Shown here piece by piece: positions 63,576 to 64,000 of a DNA stretch of 64,000 nt. The stretch comes from Cohnella cholangitidis (GTDB lineage Bacteria; Bacillota; Bacilli; Paenibacillales; Paenibacillaceae). The position numbers and the translations under genes are program-made. How positions within the stretch are numbered: the stretch's first letter is position 1; every line of letters begins with the position of its first letter. The notes beneath the pieces are model-generated. The model did no database searches and was not told where the DNA came from. It worked only from the letters and a program-made list of their open reading frames with translations. Location of the stretch: assembly GCF_014107495.1 (NCBI RefSeq), contig NZ_CP041969.1:5443501-5507500 (forward strand), written 5' to 3'.

Positions 63576-64000
63576 ATGAGTACGGTATTGGAGAAGCTGA
63601 GGGCTAAGATTTCGCTCGCCTATGCGAGGCAGCGGAGCCCGGAACTCGCGCAGTCGTTTCACGCCGAATTCGACCGTTCGGGCGTCAAATTCGCCGTATC
63701 GCCGGATCGGCTGGAGAAGGTGCACGATTATGCCGTCGGCAAGCTGGCGGAATGCGTCAAGCCGGACGAGCGGGGCACGCTCGTCTTGCAGGAGGGCGGC
63801 GTCTATTTCGGCTGCTGGCTGGAAAGCACGGGCACGATTAACGCGGAAATCTTGGCGCGGTTTTGCCCGGATACGGCGCAGGCCACATTCTCGCAGTTTG
63901 CCGAGCTGCAGCGCGAGGATGGCTTGCTTCCTTATAAGGTGACGGGGGACGGTCCCGTCTTCAAGCAAATTCAATTGGTTACCCCTCCGGCAAGGAGCGC
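63576..64000 (+). CDS. N-terminal part of a predicted carbohydrate-active enzyme (3' end outside window)
   Basis: ATG 63576 follows AAGGAG with 9-base spacing. 141 codons are visible: ARQRSPELAQSFHAEFDRSG, then YFGCWLESTGTINAEILARF and FAELQREDGLLPYKVTGDGP. The closing part resembles the entry helices of (alpha/alpha)6 glycosidases, but too little is present for a family call. No signal peptide. It lies 26 bp behind the restored end of the regulator gene and is probably the catabolic gene of the importer 5 cluster, mirroring the glycosidase beside importer 1 at the other end of the window. Confidence 0.55.
   Translation, partial: MSTVLEKLRAKISLAYARQRSPELAQSFHAEFDRSGVKFAVSPDRLEKVHDYAVGKLAECVKPDERGTLVLQEGGVYFGCWLESTGTINAEILARFCPDTAQATFSQFAELQREDGLLPYKVTGDGPVFKQIQLVTPPARS

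Overview
The window looks like chromosome from a Paenibacillaceae bacterium (Paenibacillus, Cohnella or a close relative). This rests on family content and was not tested against a database. The evidence is the large number of sugar ABC importers of the UgpB/AE and LplABC types, each without its own ATPase, YesM/YesN-type two-component pairs beside four of the five importers, several intracellular-type GH43 enzymes, Gram-positive lipoprotein signals, strong AGGAGG ribosome binding sites and near-consensus sigma-A promoters. No rRNA, tRNA, CRISPR array, phage gene or transposase was seen.

Layout. 1-4.3 kb: the end of a debranching-type glycosidase and importer 1 (binding protein plus two permeases). 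4.3-4.9 kb: a strong terminator and a decayed gene. 4.9-7.5 kb: a GH43 glycosidase divergent from an ArsR-type regulator. 7.7-14.8 kb: importer 2 (permease, permease, lipoprotein) and a YesM/YesN pair. 14.8-15.0 kb: an orphan carbohydrate-binding-module fragment. 15.1-22.3 kb: importer 3 and its YesM/YesN pair. 22.3-35.7 kb: a pentose/hemicellulose block. It holds an unclassified 733-residue predicted six-hairpin glycosidase, a three-gene Weimberg-type pathway (2-keto-3-deoxypentonate dehydratase, 2-oxoglutarate semialdehyde dehydrogenase, YjhG-type pentonate dehydratase), two GH43 enzymes, a type-B carboxylesterase, a CE1-like esterase and an AraC regulator. 35.8-43.7 kb: a regulator-kinase-regulator trio and importer 4. 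43.9-49.8 kb: a detoxification/efflux block of three TetR regulators, two MFS transporters and a short-chain dehydrogenase, with recognisable operators. 50.0-52.7 kb: an MBOAT acyltransferase and its SGNH partner. 52.9-56.3 kb: an ABC exporter with a C-terminal cyclic-nucleotide-binding domain, two GNAT-like proteins and an antisense micro-ORF. 56.4-56.8 kb: 52-bp tandem repeats and a stem-loop. 57.0-64.0 kb: importer 5, a YesM/YesN pair and the start of a further predicted glycosidase.

How it fits together. Kinases sense extracellular oligosaccharide and, through AraC-type response regulators, switch on the adjacent importers. Cytoplasmic GH43 enzymes and esterases then trim the imported arabinoxylan fragments. 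Pentonates are oxidised to 2-oxoglutarate. CcpA (cre-like) sites precede at least four of these units.

Quality warning. Eight genes are interrupted by a single-base frameshift that can be placed to within a few bases: seven losses and one gain. This looks more like residual assembly error than decay. Each is given as one joined gene with the break position stated.
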